Source: Catonia carolina (lineage: Eukaryota > Arthropoda > Insecta > Hemiptera > Achilidae). Taken from it: a stretch of DNA of 64,000 nt. The translations under genes and the position numbers were made by a program. The DNA lies in NCBI GenBank assembly GCA_035578175.1, contig JAQMRL010000003.1:27476672-27540671 (forward strand), given 5' to 3'. The notes below the pieces were generated by a model that worked only from the letters and a program-made list of their open reading frames with translations, was not told the DNA's origin and searched no databases. This document shows, one piece after another, positions 1 through 12,260 of the stretch (positions are counted from its first letter, which is position 1; each line of letters starts with the position of its first letter).

Positions 1-619
1 GAAACAAAAAATCCTTCCACCCAATAGTATTCCAAAAAATGATCTTATGTTATACTCCTCATTCGGTAACGCCCACGACTGCTAAACCTCTAAACTTGAC
101 TAGAAACTGCTAAACTTGACTAGAAGAAAGAATAAACAGCAGGAAGGCGAGGTATTGGTGGAGTGGTAAGAAGAAGCAGAGAAATTATAGTCATAGTGAG
201 TTGCAGGAATAATAAATGAATGAAATAATACAGAAATACTTACATTTAAGTGATCAGCACCTTACTCTGTGTCTGTTAAGTTGTAGGGCACTCGATCTTA
301 TAATTTAATACAAAGTAATCTGAAAATTGTTACAGCGTAAGTAAAGAGCTATAACTTAAGTTATTTAATTACATTTTAAAAGTTATTTAATTAAAAGTAA
401 TTAATTAACATTAAAAATTAGAGTAATAATTTGTTAGCATTAAGTAGATAACTATTAATTATTCCTAACGCATTAGAGTATATCCGTTGTTATAAATAGA
501 TGTATTACTCGCGTTTATATCGTTATACTTTTGACTCTTATGTGTAATAGTTTTTCTATCTTTAATAATCAAAGAATTGATAGAATAATTTTAAAAAAAT
601 TATTGTATACAATATAATT
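1..619. other. AT-rich non-coding block, small tandem duplication
   Basis: No coding signal was seen. A short imperfect tandem duplication built on CTGCTAAACTTGACTAGAA lies at about 79-125. The remainder is AT-rich. Confidence 0.4.
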
Positions 620-1384
620 ACTTACAAATTCCTTTTTACCCATATTCAAACTTTTCATAATTTTACTACAATATCCACAATTTTGAATTGCTATATCATA
701 ATATGTCACCCTCTAAAATCTGCTCGATTTTATTCTGTATGGCCTTTCTGTATCCAAAAGGGATAAGATATGATTTTTTAACAAGTGGTACTTCTAGTTT
801 TATTTTTAATTTACAAGAAAAACCCTTTATTTTCCAAGGTTTGTCGGAGAATACCACTTTATTTTTATTGAATACCTCAACTAAATGTTGTTTTTCTAAG
901 GTATTGTTACTATTTTTTAAACTACTACCCACGTCATTCATCTGTTGACGCCAGATTTCATTTTTCAACATCTGTTTGTAAAGAACTTGTAAGTTATAAA
1001 CATTTGACCGACTCCCTCTTTTGTTTAAAAAATGGAATGGTGACTTTTTCTTCAGTAAACAGTTTAAAATCGAAGTTAATTTTATTTTTTACCATAAAAT
1101 TTCATCCAATAAGACAATTGACATTCAAGCGTTTCACAATGAAAAACACATGTGTAAACTCCTTTTTTCCAATTTGTAAACTCTACAATGACTTGCTTCC
1201 TAACCCCTGTACTACGCATTTCAGATGCTGTTAATATTGTGACATTATTTACTGGAAGTTTTGAGAATTTTATAAACGTCCTTTTTTCCAAATGCGTTAC
1301 ATAATCGTGGTTAATACAATAAATTTTACTTCCCGAATAGCAAATTAATGTTGCCTTACAATTTCCTTTTTTGTAGTATTTCAA
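620..1384 (-). pseudogene. Ty3/gypsy-like pol relic (retropepsin and start of reverse transcriptase)
   Basis: Read on the minus strand, 1384-1082 translates as an aspartic-protease-like segment. It contains LPVNNVTILTASE and KQVIVEF, which match the flap and core region of LTR-retrotransposon retropepsins. The position expected for the catalytic D-T-G reads Y-S-G (ICYSGSKIYCI), so the protease would be dead. After a stop the similarity resumes, and 971-696 carries the usual start of a gypsy RT: VVFSDKPWKIKGF, then LVKKSYLIPFGYRKAI, ending near ILEGDIL. Beyond this, weak similarity (YSNSKLW...) continues to about 620 through several stops. No initiator ATG, gag, integrase or flanking LTR is visible. 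This is an old, broken element fragment. A Pao/BEL origin is possible but less likely. Confidence 0.6.
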
Positions 1385-3616
1385 TTAAAATACTATTATT
1401 TTTATTGCGATTCTGTAAAATGAGTCGCGAAATTTCCGTATATAATATTTAACTGGCAGTAGGGAATTTAACTTTTAGAAGAAGAGGTATCCAGTGGTAG
1501 GCCTACATTATCTTCAGAACTATGGGTGTTGTCCGTTTTCAGAGCAAGAGGTCGATACTCCTTTTCGCTTTAGACGTCGCACAGTCGAGAAGTTCCTTAT
1601 AGCAAGGTAAGAGCGAGTCGGTTAGGGTGGTTATCTATTCATTTGCCAACTTTACTACAGAAGGAGGTGGTTAGTTCCTTTACTCTCGGAATATTCAAAA
1701 GTGAAATCAAAAATCAATCTTAAGGAAAATTAAATTTTCCAACGTTTTAAAAAGAGCATTGTAAAACAAAAAATTCCAAAAAATTGTATTTTGCATAGCT
1801 TATGATTATTTTATAAATTTAGCGATATTCATGTTGTGGTTATATAGGACGTATAATATAATACATGAGTTATAAAATGCTTGGGCACTTTTTCTGGGAG
1901 AAGAAACCTGAAACAGAGGGGAGCGAAGGCGCCTACCTGCCAATTGTTACTATGCCCGATTTACAAGTAAAAATTCTAGCGAAAAATCATTATTTCATAT
2001 ATTTTAATTAGAATATTAGTAAAAACAGGAATAATTAAATAAAAAAATCTGAACATTTTTTACGCAATAGTAAATATATATTTTAATTAGTTTGAACATA
2101 AATTTATAGCCCTTTTAATATTAAATCTAAATTTTAAAAAATAACTGTTTAAACCAAAAATTAACTTACAAAAACTCAAAATTAATGATTATTATTAATT
2201 AATTTTAAAATATAGCTTGAAAATTATAGAAATCTACACAATAAGTTGCTTTTTTTATTCAATTAAAAGGAAAATATAAACCACCACAAACTTAATTAAT
2301 AATAGTATTAATTAAGTATTAGTATTAATTAAGTATAATAGTATTAATTAATTATAGTATTGTTTACATTCGAACGAGGCAGTTGAATCCAGTTTTTTCA
2401 GAGCTTGATTTCAGCGAATATTAAAGATTTATTAATATTATAAAATTATTTTCTAGCAAAAGCGGTTTAAGTTTATGTTTAAAGCTATGTAATTTTTTAA
2501 ATTATTTGGTAGATTTTTATCAATTTGAAATAAAAAATAAAGTTGTTTGGTTGATACTTAAAATAATGTTCGAGATCCTAATAGGAAGTATTAAGCTAAT
2601 ATTTAAGCTTATTGGATTAATACGATGGACTAACCAAATGGTTATGATACCTTGTTAATTATTGTAAAAGCGAAAGTACCATTCTCTAATAATATAGATA
2701 TCAGTAGTTTAATATACAGCCATAAATGGAATTAAATGTAATAATTTTGTTTAGGGAAAAGTAATTTACAGATACCTATATATGTGCCCTACCCATTTTC
2801 TACCTATTATTTACTACTGTTCATTATCCGGGATTTTTTCTGGTTGTATATATTTTCAGAAAGTGAAAGTGTAAGAAAATATAGAATAAAACAGAAGTAA
2901 AGCTAGAGATGTTTTACTGGACTTTAGGAGAACATAAAAGAATGTACAAATGTACTAACATTACTAATTTATAACATTGTAGTTATAGAAGGGGGACTGT
3001 ATGGGATGTGGGTGAAACCGGGATTGGGTACCGGTGGAGTACTGGGGGTTTTATCGCGTTAGAACTTCTAGAACAGGTGTAATATTGTTCACCTAGTGTA
3101 GTTTACTGCTACACACGCACTCTCGGTCACGCCAAATATATAAAACTTTTGTCCCTCTCAGAATCCCTCAACCTACAGTTTTATCTTTTATTTTAAGAAT
3201 TTAAAACTTTTAATAATACGTACAAGAACTGTTTGTCTGAATATAGTAGGTCTACATAATTAAAAGTTTTGTCTAGACTATATAAAATAATATTCCTGTA
3301 ATATTATTAAATTGATTCCATTTAATTTTTTCCAATATGTTATTTTCCAAAACTTAATAGGTAGTTAATTTATTTAATTATTGTTAATCAGTGGATTCTG
3401 GTTAACGAATTTAATAAGGGTCAAACCATTTATTTCGTGAAATTGCAAAGATATATTTAAAACATAAATTTATTTGGCTACTTTTGTAACTTCCATATGA
3501 AAATTACTAAGCCTACGTAATACTTTTAAATTGTAATGTAATTAAATTTTTTAACAACTGTTTATAAACAACTAGCATACCTCGCGCGGCTTCGCACGCA
3601 AAACATGTTGTAATCA
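1385..3616. other. AT-rich non-coding block
   Basis: No recognisable gene was seen. Near 2297-2360 there are about three imperfect tandem copies of a roughly 19-bp unit built on AGTATTAATTAAGTAT. A slightly GC-richer patch at 3000-3170 was not recognised. A short GC-rich phrase just before the T1 repeat (3579-3600, CCTCGCGCGGCTTCGCACGC) may be a scrap of another repeat. Confidence 0.35.
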
Positions 3617-3754
3617 ATTTTTACTTTCTCTTGTCTATATGAATATATAGGAAGGAGAATATTGTTTTCATGTCGAATTTTCGAAATCGTGTTTTCACCG
3701 GATCTACACGTTTTCAGAACCCCTGAACCCAAAAAACATGTTTTTAGCGATTGG

Positions 3755-3789
<35 letters not shown>

Positions 3790-4117
3790 AAAATATATCA
3801 AGATCGGAACATCGTACGAACTTGAAACTTGAAAAATTACATATCACTAGGTACCTTACATTGTTACATATCACTACCGGTTCGACACGAACATTTACAT
3901 CAAAATCGGTCAACCGGAAGTAGTAGTTTATTCGTGTAACTTTTCACTTTTTTACGATTTTCTCAAAATTGGTCATACGATTTGTTTTAAAATCGCCTCA
4001 TTTACTTAATTTTTTATGCTCTACAAGATTTCTAATGTTTTATTAATAATGTTATTGTTATTGTTAAGTATTTGCATTGGCAAGATAAAGTATGTTTGTT
4101 TCACACCAGATTTTTTT
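3617..4117 (+). repeat. T1 dispersed repeat, copy 1 (internally deleted)
   Basis: This is a copy of a repeat seen at least six times in the window. It starts TTTTTACTTTCTCTTG, passes through CACCGGATCTACACGTTTTC and a TG microsatellite, then ATCAAAATCGGTCAACCGGA, and ends TTTCACACCAGATTTTT. Compared with the 938-bp copy at 29575 it lacks the middle, from after the TCTACAAGAT block to the TTTTATTAATAATG block. No coding capacity is conserved between copies. The class is undetermined; see the entry at 29575. Confidence 0.65.
3757..3787. repeat. (TG)n microsatellite inside T1
   Basis: An uninterrupted TG dinucleotide run. It occupies the same internal position as shorter or longer TG/CA tracts in the other T1 copies. 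Confidence 0.95.
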
Positions 4118-4621
4118 ATAAATAAATATGTAACTTAAAAATTGTTATATTAATTTAATTGTTATTAAATTATTATAACAATTTCTAAATGTAAAGCTAA
4201 TGTTCCAAAACTTGATTTACTAAATTTCAAGATACTAAATTTCTTAAAAGTCTCAAAAAAAAATTTATATTTTATATTTGGGGTAATAATTGGGTCCGTA
4301 GAGCAATGAATGAAGAACAATTATATTTTTCAGACTTTTTCACGATCAGGGTCTTTCCTAAAAAATTAAAAAAGTATGCTTCTAGAAATTCCCCTTGACA
4401 ATCTACGGTTAAAGAGTGGAAGACTGGAAGACGGCAAAGTGTACAGTTGTGTAAACAAACAAGGTCAATACTTACACAACCTTCTTTTTGCGGACAAGTA
4501 GTAACAAACGAGTTTAACGTCCAATAAGAAAACTACGAAAACTACGAAAGGAAACGGAATCTGAAATTAGACTACTCAAAGAACAATTACGTACTGACTG
4601 GAAAAGTAGTACAAGACTATA
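4118..4621. other. AT-rich non-coding block
   Basis: No gene or repeat was recognised in this interval. Confidence 0.35.
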
Positions 4622-4733
4622 GGTATGATGTTTAAATGAGGTATAGTCTTGTAGATTTTTGAGAGCGTATGGTGAATTGAACCCCCCAGCCATCAAACTA
4701 CTCAGGTAACCACTGTTTAGTATTCAAGTTCTA

Positions 4734-5514
4734 CCGGGTGATTTTTTTAGTCCTGTTACCCAATTGTTAATGTCTGGTAATTTTTTTCTAAGAAAGGGAT
4801 ATTTTGTTTTGTGACATAAAGTTGGTAGCCCTAATCAACCGGTATAGATACGACAGTTTGAGTTGATTCTCCTTGAGTTTCGTAAAATTTTGTGCTGTTT
4901 CAGTTGTGTTACGAACAGAATGTCTTTTACCCTAGAACAACGGGTTTTCATTCTTGAACAATATTTTGCTACAAAATCGTATGCGAGTGTAAAAAAATCA
5001 TTTCAAATTAAATTTTTTGGTGTTCCTCCACTTTATTCTAGTCAATTTCTAGGCTAACTAACTGATTTTTAGAGGCAGGTATTGTTTGCAGCAGAAAACG
5101 TAGTGGTCGACCAACTCTCTTGACAGATGACGTTAAGAGAATGTGAAAACACGATTGCTCAATTCTCCATGGAAAAGTTTACAAAAACTTTCCTCGCATG
5201 TTGATTTGTCATGTTCGAGTGCTCAGAAAGCTGCTAAAAAATTGAAATTGTATCCGCATCACATACGATTAGTTCTAGAGCTTCAGCCTCCAGATTTAAA
5301 CAACAGATTGTTTTAGGATAAAAGACATTCTGTTCGTAGCACGACCGGAAATGGCACAAAATTTTACACAGCTCAAGGAGAATCAACTCACACTGCCATA
5401 TCCATACTGGTTGAGTAGGGCTACCAACTTAGTGTCACAAAACAAAATATCCCTTTCTTAGAAAAAAATTACCAGACATTAACAATTGGGTAACAGGACT
5501 AAAAAATCACTCGG
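4734..5514 (+). mobile_element. Non-autonomous Tc1/mariner-type element with about 195-bp inverted ends (DUF4817-type)
   Basis: TA dinucleotides flank the element (4732-4733 and 5515-5516). Its ends are long inverted repeats, 4734-4928 and 5320-5514, matching at roughly nine positions in ten by eye and beginning CCGGGTGATTTTTTTAGTCC. The left repeat runs from the terminus through the 5' non-coding region to the first codons of the transposase-like frame (ATG at 4920, MSF...). The right repeat is the same stretch inverted. It therefore contains a backward copy of the start codon in place of a normal 3' end. Only a short part of the N-terminal coding region lies between. The element cannot encode a transposase, but both TIR ends are present, so mobilisation in trans is conceivable. 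Confidence 0.8.
4920..5319 (+). pseudogene. Truncated transposase N-terminus (DUF4817-like HTH)
   Basis: From the ATG at 4920 the frame reads MSFTLEQRVFILEQYFAT, matching the start of the helix-turn-helix N-terminal domain (DUF4817 type) of insect Tc1/mariner-like transposases. The match to KSYASVKKSFQ continues, then the frame is lost near 5050. Further downstream, CSRKRSGRPTLLTDDVKR-like sequence is detectable at about 5087-5140 in another frame, which matches the usual linker after the HTH. The catalytic DDE domain is absent. It is replaced by the inverted duplicate of the 5' end. Confidence 0.6.
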
Positions 5515-5636
5515 TAGAAAAGGAACTACCTTTACTAGGATTTGAACCATGGTACCTTCGTCTCCAATAATCAGCTGTTAAACAGCTGACTCGCAGAGAA
5601 GACTTTACCACTAGACCAACTCAGTGGGTCCCTTTA

Positions 5637-7353
5637 GGTTATAATATTATTGTTACTATTATAGTTTGATAATTTTGCTCCAAGAAGCACTAGACTATGA
5701 GCTAAAAATAATAAATAAGTAGAAAACATTACGTTAAAAATTCAACTCATAAAACTCGAATGAATTTTTGTAGTTGGTGTAATTCTTGTCCCTCTGACCA
5801 AAGAATATAGGTAGCAGTGAAAATTTCTGTAAGTGATTTTCCTTTCATCCTATGTTCCTTTTAATAACATCGGCAAAAGTAGATTTCTAAGAGAATCGCC
5901 GTTTTTAACAGAGCATCTTCTCTTGAACAAATCCTTAACGAGTCGTAAAGAAGATCTGAGAAGGTTTTAAAAGAAGAAGGAGATATTATAATGATGGCGA
6001 TGAGGAAGGACGAAAAAAGGCAGTGATTAGGGAGTTCGTAACTTTTTTTTATTTTCGCGTTCAGTGTTTTAGGTAAAGGTTGAATTACCGGGCAGAAAAT
6101 ATGATTACCCCCATGTTATCTTAAACGATCATTTACGCAGTAGTAAAGAATAAAAATAAAAATAAGTTTTTTCTGTATAATTCTGTATTTGATTTTATGT
6201 TTCACTGTAGGCTACTAAAAATAAATTTAAAAAACTGTCAGTGCCGAATCAACAGTTGTTCCTTTTACTATGTCATTGTTTGTTCTCCGTTATAATATTA
6301 TTTTCATTAATTTTTGCATGTTCATTAATTTTTTATTTGTAAACACAATAGTAACTCCCCACTCGCTGGGCTTTACATAACGTTACACGCTGAAAGCGAA
6401 ATTACGATTGTACAAAATATAAATACAATTACTACTGGAAACAAGAAATGTTGTTGACATCAGTATGAATTATCAATGAAAGTTAAAAATACGACCTGAA
6501 AAAACTGAATATGTATTTTAAGAAAATGTAGGTAGAATGTATTTTTTCGTTTTAAATGATACGATCTCTTTCATTTTTGGAAGGTTTGCATAAATTTTTT
6601 TGCAAAACTCTGATGTGATATAGATATCAATCCGGTAAAACATTTTCAAAAATGTTGAACAAAGAAAAGACTATCTATAAGGTAATGTATTGTGGTACGT
6701 ACTGCACCGTACCTGATACCAGCATAACACAATACAATGTACTGGTTATATTGTACATAGATGTTATATACAATACGATAAATAGATAAAATAACTAACC
6801 TTATCACAAACAAATAAAATAAAATAAAAATTTAAATTTACCAATCATAAATTTCTCTTTCAAATTTTTAAAAATTACGTAATGCCGTTGCTCAGTTTTT
6901 TACAACAGTGAAGGCATTTTTGAAACTGGTTATCTAGTTTCAGCGATAACCTCGTACAAACAAATAAACAAACGTTATTTCTGTGTAATAATTAAGTTAA
7001 AATCTAAAATATAGATAATGGGAAAAAATAAAATATAATTAAAATAAAATTAATGGAAAAATAGCTAAAGAATGTGTACTTATTGTACGTACATTTCATT
7101 TTCTACTAAATTGTTTTACATAAAAGAAACTTATCATAGGAATCAACGCAGAATAATTCGTGATCTCCTGTATTTCTGCATATACTATTTTATTCACTTA
7201 AAACATTCAATTTATGCTTATACTGTCAAAATTGAAATCTTATAGTTACAAATGTGATTAAATTTTATGCATAAAACTATAATTTTATGTAACTGTAAAT
7301 GTTAACATATTGTGACAATATCAAAGAAGGTTCGCGAAATCTCTAGCATTTCA
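5637..7353. other. AT-rich non-coding block
   Basis: No gene or known repeat was recognised. The sequence is AT-rich with no coherent codon structure. Confidence 0.35.
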
Positions 7354-8405
7354 TAGTAAAGAGTAGATAATAAGAGTGAAATAGTAACAATAAGTAACAA
7401 TAGCAGAATGTGTTGTTTAGGTCATCAGCCGAAAAGCTGGTTTGAACCTGTAGAGGTTTTACTAAGTAAAACGAGGAGTAAGGTGGTTTACCATGCCTTC
7501 CTCACTGAATAGAAAAGTACGCTTATCAGCATGCCGGGCCCTCTGAAAAGCACATATTTTCCACTCTGCAAATGACACCTTCACTTCATTCACCACAGGG
7601 TCTGGCTGTATAATGAAATTCATTACTTTCAGAGGAGATAACTCTGGTTAGTGTCTTTTACACCTCTACCTCTTCTGTTCTTAAATGACTCAGTCATTTA
7701 ATTGGCTGACCATGTAATAAGAAACAGAACTATTTATTTTAGCCCTGCAACGAACAGATTGAGAGTAAATAATTTGACTCTCCGACTGTATAGGCGGACT
7801 AATAGGAGAATAGTAACAATAAAAGGATACCTATTTTTAAAAGGTCGGATATTGATGTACAACTATTTATGAAAGGGGCCTGTAACACTTTCCATGTACG
7901 ATAGATCTATTGTTACTTGTTTACATCAGTTCATCAGTTATGACTTTTCGAGAACTAATAAAAAAAGATTATTGATCGAATCTCTGTGTCACTCGAGAAG
8001 TCTCTTTGAACCCTTTCTATATAAATAGACCCCCGAGCGCGGTCAGGAGTTAGTATTCGTTTGATCTTTGACGAGTGGCTATCGGGCGTACGTTCCGGGC
8101 ATTGTGTTGGTCAACGATTGTTATACTGTTTTTGTTTGCGTGTTTATTGTGAAAAGTTATTGTGTATCTGTATTAAATTCAGTCTTTGTGTATTCAGTTT
8201 CATTTTGTATGTGTATTCAATAAAATTGATTGTAAGTAGTGCTAAGTAAATTATTAAGTTATTTATTGTATTACTTCATGATAATTAGTTTAATTATTTG
8301 TTTTGTAAATCTTTTAGTGTATTAAATATTTGTAATTGTAAACTTTAGTGTATTCATTATTTAATAACCTAGATCCCGAAACGGACCTTAGCGATAAGTG
8401 TCACA
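7354..8405 (+). mobile_element. Solo LTR with nested SINE
   Basis: Outside the nested SINE, this interval matches the inverted copy at 61345-61978 over about 620 bp. Conserved landmarks are GAGTAGATAATA near the start, a TATATAAATA promoter-like box (8020-8029), TTTGATCTTTGACGAGT, an AATAAA signal near 8219, and GATCCCGAAACGGACCTTAG near the end. Length, promoter and polyadenylation signals fit an LTR. No primer-binding site or gag follows, so it is read as a solo LTR. Target duplications were not found. The clade is unknown. Confidence 0.6.
7394..7808 (-). repeat. R3 SINE-like repeat inserted in the LTR
   Basis: This R3 copy is flanked by a 14-bp target duplication AATAGTAACAATAA (7380-7393 and 7809-7822). 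R3 occurs about six times in the window. On its own strand it carries a GGGTCTGGC/GCCAGACCC block and ends GGTTCAAACCAGC...CGGCTGATGACCTAAACAAC, often followed by (AAC)n or A-rich sequence. That tail shows that 7394 is the 3' end. Confidence 0.75.
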
Positions 8406-8920
8406 ATATGTTATATTACTAGGTTAGGCGTAAAAATTAATATATTGTTTTTCCTTTTCTAAGCACAGCCTTCTGCCTTTATAGAGAAGTAATTTCGTTT
8501 TTAGTTAAGTTAATGGACATTATTGAAGTGTAGAACCAAAACATTTTTTAGATACCTGGAATTCCGCAGGACGCTCAAAAAGACGCTGGAGTAGATACCT
8601 GTTAATTTAGTAGAATAAAACTTCTTACAAATTATTGAGAAACCTTTTAATCACAATTCTTGGGGAGGCACCAATTGGGGTCGTACCCCTATAATTGCTA
8701 TCATGTCATTTAAAGACATTTACCATTATTATCACATTTACTTGTGACATTTTTACAATTGCAAAAAATCTTTAAAGAAAAAATATCAATTCAAATAAAC
8801 AGCTTTATTAAATTGATTATATAAATGTAGAATTATATTTTATGTAATCTTTAAATGTAAACCATAATATATGTATACTATATTTAGTGCGAAAAAAAAT
8901 AAAAATAAAAATAAATTTTA
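8406..8920. other. AT-rich non-coding block
   Basis: No gene or repeat was recognised between the solo LTR and the S2 SINE. Confidence 0.35.
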
Positions 8921-9105
8921 ATAGCCGCCTCCGTGCTGTAGTGGTTAGCGCGCTACCTTAAAAAGTGGAAGCTGGTCCGTGTTCGATTTCCGGCTAAGGT
9001 TTGGAAATTTTAGCACTTAAAAACTTACAGTACAAAAACGCTGATCGCTAATGATCAAGCTGTCAATGCGACTTCAAATAAAACTAAAAATATATATATA
9101 TATGT
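8921..9105 (+). repeat. S2 tRNA-derived SINE
   Basis: The tRNA-like head reads CCGTGCTGTAGTGGTTAGCG (A box) followed by GTTCGATTTCC (B box). The tRNA-unrelated tail reads CGCTAATGATCAAGCTGTCA and then ATGCGACTTCAAATAAA. A 10-bp target duplication ATAAATTTTA flanks it (8911-8920 and 9106-9115). A short TA run sits at the 3' end. Confidence 0.8.
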
Positions 9106-9115
9106 ATAAATTTTA

Positions 9116-11120
9116 TGAATCTTGTAAACATAAAACGGTGTTCTTACATTTTCCAACATTTTTTACATAAATTTTATCATCATTTCTCTTGTTATAAATT
9201 AAAAATAATTAATGAATGGGATTTTCTTAAAATAAAGAATAAATAAAATATACTTAGACCTATCGTTACTTCTTATAAACAAACAATCGTTCCTGCTTAG
9301 TTTATATTTCTCTGCGTGATGCTTACACCTCAGTTTAAACATAATACTTGTGGTCAGTTTTGTACTACTAACTCAAAATTTGCTTTCGACGTCTACTGTT
9401 TGTTTAGGATGGGTTGATTCGTCAGCCTTAAATAAAACATGATATCTTGAACAGGGTTTTATTAACTTTAGCGACTGTTTTATTTAGAGTTTATTTTCTT
9501 ATCATTATTTATAAGAGAGTACAAATTTCTATGTATGTTTTTATAAAGTTATGTCCTCCGACGATAGGCTGTCACATTTACTACGTAGTTATTAATAATA
9601 ATTTTGTAGAATGGAACAATACGAGAAAATTTTTTAAGCGTTACAATTTTCTCGGCTCTAACCGGTAATTCTACACTGGTCTCTCAACTTAGAATTCTGC
9701 AATTTATCGATTGGGTAGTTAAGATGTTTATTTAAATTTTAGTAGTGAATTTAATTTAATAACTTTTGTTTGATAATCTAGATATTTATTTTTTTATTAA
9801 CGACCTTTGATCATCGACATATACAGGGTCATAATCCAACAACCTAATTTTTGCACTATTGGCGTCCTTTAAGGAATCACTTAAAACAGTTTCTTATCAG
9901 GAACAGAAGTGGGATTATATTTATGAAACCTACATTTACGCAATTTAGTTTTCAAAAATAAAATAATTTTTTATGTTAGTTTTTACGGTTCTCGCCGTCT
10001 TTCTTTTCCCTTATACCACCCTTCTCTATTCATCAAATCCTCTTCACTGAAATTTCTGGCGTACATATATCACGCCACACTTAACCCCACCATGATTGAA
10101 AATACCTGTTGTAGGCTTCCATCACAGTACAGAAGACGTGGTATCTTCTGCGCCCTGGTAGACTCCAGTTTATTGCTTTCTTTCACCGTCGTTCATCCTT
10201 CATTTTTATGCAATATCCAACCATTTCAGAAGTTTTGTCTCAACTTCATCCGTTGTCATGTTCAGTGGTCCTATGAACTCTCTTATTCGTGCATTCCTGC
10301 TCACTTCATCCTCGAAATTCGACAACTCATACAAGTAGATTTTTTACTTAATTTAATGTTGTATTGACGTCTTGTGACCACAGTTAGGACATTAAACTGT
10401 ATTAATTTTTTTCCGATATAATCTGGATATTAACCAGAATTTTGGTGCAGCAGTTTAACACAACCTAACAAGTAAAGGAAATAGGAAAATTGAAGATTGT
10501 GTAGAACAAAGTTGAGAGTTTTTATTAGTTTTTTATAATAAATGGGTTTCAGTCACTTAGTTGCTTACACATGAGTCCAATAAGGAAATACAAAAAATTT
10601 TTTAAGATATTTAAGAAAATTTACTTCACTCATGATATGAAACTTTTCAATAAACTACTAAAGTATTATGAAATATAGGTAGGCCTTTAATTCTTTTCTT
10701 TGCTCAAACAATTTGGATTATAACGAGTTCTATAATTATGTACATGGAATATATTCACCGCAATTTCTAGGATTTCAAATAATGCAATAACTTCAAATCT
10801 AACATTAATATAAGGGAATGAAATATCAGAAGAGTAATAAACGCGTAGACTCGCAGTTGTTTCTGACAGTTGCAAAGATTTGTCAAACAGCTAGCAAGAG
10901 AACGGGTATTTGTCACCTGTGACTTGTGACCATTTACGAAATGGAACGCAGCATTATTATTAAAGTTACTGAGCTGTTGACCACAAAGGGTCAGATTTGG
11001 TCATTCTAGATTACAAATGAGCTTAATCTTTTGTTGGAATATGTGAAACATTTAAACTATAATCTTCGTGTTCACAGTTATTTTGTGTAATATCCTTGGA
11101 AAATAATTATAGTATAGTTG
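9116..11120. other. AT-rich non-coding block
   Basis: No gene was recognised. Around 10080-10340 the base composition is more balanced and a 91-codon frame is open from 10092, but its translation resembles no family I know. It may be an eroded retroelement. Confidence 0.3.
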
Positions 11121-12260
11121 TCAATCAATATACGAGTGTCAATATACTCGTAACAAGTGATGCATGGGATATCCCTTCACGCTTTGGATCTCTTCGACTG
11201 AACGACTTCGATTTTCTTTTGTAGTTACTTGTGGTTCTCCCTAACGTAAAATGTAAGAACGTATTGTTATCCTGAAAATCTTCAAGCCTTGTAACCCCCG
11301 GAAAAAAGTATTTCTGGAAGGGGTTTCCAGGTGCGCATGCGTATACTCTGTTTAGCCTCAGTTTTAGTTGCTGCATTGTACCACTGTTCTCCGATCAATT
11401 AATTGCCACAACGTTTTGTCCAATTCTAGTCGTTTTCCGTCATTTAAACTAAATAATTGTTTTTCCTTAACTATTTAAATGAAAAGGTGGTTTTTTGTCA
11501 TGTACGAAAACGTGGTTGTAAGAGTTTGAAGGTCCTTTAGCTGAAAACACTGAATAATCTGGATATTTGAGTTACTACGTCCCATAACTGGACAGCGTAA
11601 TCCAGACTGATTTAAGAACGGTTTGAGAAAGCCATGGAGCGGTGGCGTTGTCATGCATTATTTTACGCATGGACCGTCTAGTCCGTTCAGGAAATCTCGT
11701 GATGAAATTCTAGGTGTTTTCTATTTCGAGTGGGAGGCGACATCTCTCGGTCAAGAAGAGTCACCTTTCAAACCTTGTCGACCACTACCAGTGGCGCTGG
11801 GATCTGACATGAAGTTTTGGTGTTCCGTTCGGGAACCAGACGGCCGACTGCGCTGTGATATGCTTCAGGATTACATTGTCTGCCGGTCAGTGTGATACTA
11901 CTGGCAGTCTGGAGTTGGCTGTTCCTGATGGCGTGTTTGAGAATCAATGCTGCATTCATGTCTGTCCCATCGTTTGCTGTTTTCTATCTTATCTTTGGTT
12001 TCTTTCTGCTCGATCTTTTCTACCTGTAATCCCTAAGTGTTTTGCAGAAGAATTCACCTGTAGATAATGATTACTATCTAATTTTGGGCAAGTTTTGTTA
12101 ACAGTGCTGTCACTCTTAAGAGGCACCTCTACGGGGTTCCATATGGACAACGTCTTTTCATCTTTTAGTACCAGATTGCTCAAATACTGATGAATACTGA
12201 CCGTGTCTCTTAGATTAGAGCTACAGCTAGATGGAGCCTTTAATCCTACCTGAAGTTGTG
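11121..12260. other. GC-richer unrecognised block
   Basis: This stretch is visibly richer in G+C than its surroundings. It has short open frames on both strands (11623-11895 plus; 11125-11376, 11768-11959 and 11989-12183 minus). None shows a motif or domain I can name, and no splice-consistent arrangement was found. It could be an old retroelement fragment or a piece of a host exon or UTR. Confidence 0.3.

Larger units (their letters stand above)
4622..5636 (-). repeat. S1 tRNA-derived SINE, split by a transposon
   Basis: The S1 sequence lies in two pieces, 4622-4733 and 5515-5636, minus strand. The tRNA-like head is on the right. On the minus strand it carries an A-box-like TGGTCTAGTGG and a B-box-like GGTTCAAATCC. 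The two parts join at the same internal point that is continuous in the full copy at 35637-35966. The interruption is the TA-flanked element at 4734-5514. Confidence 0.7.
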
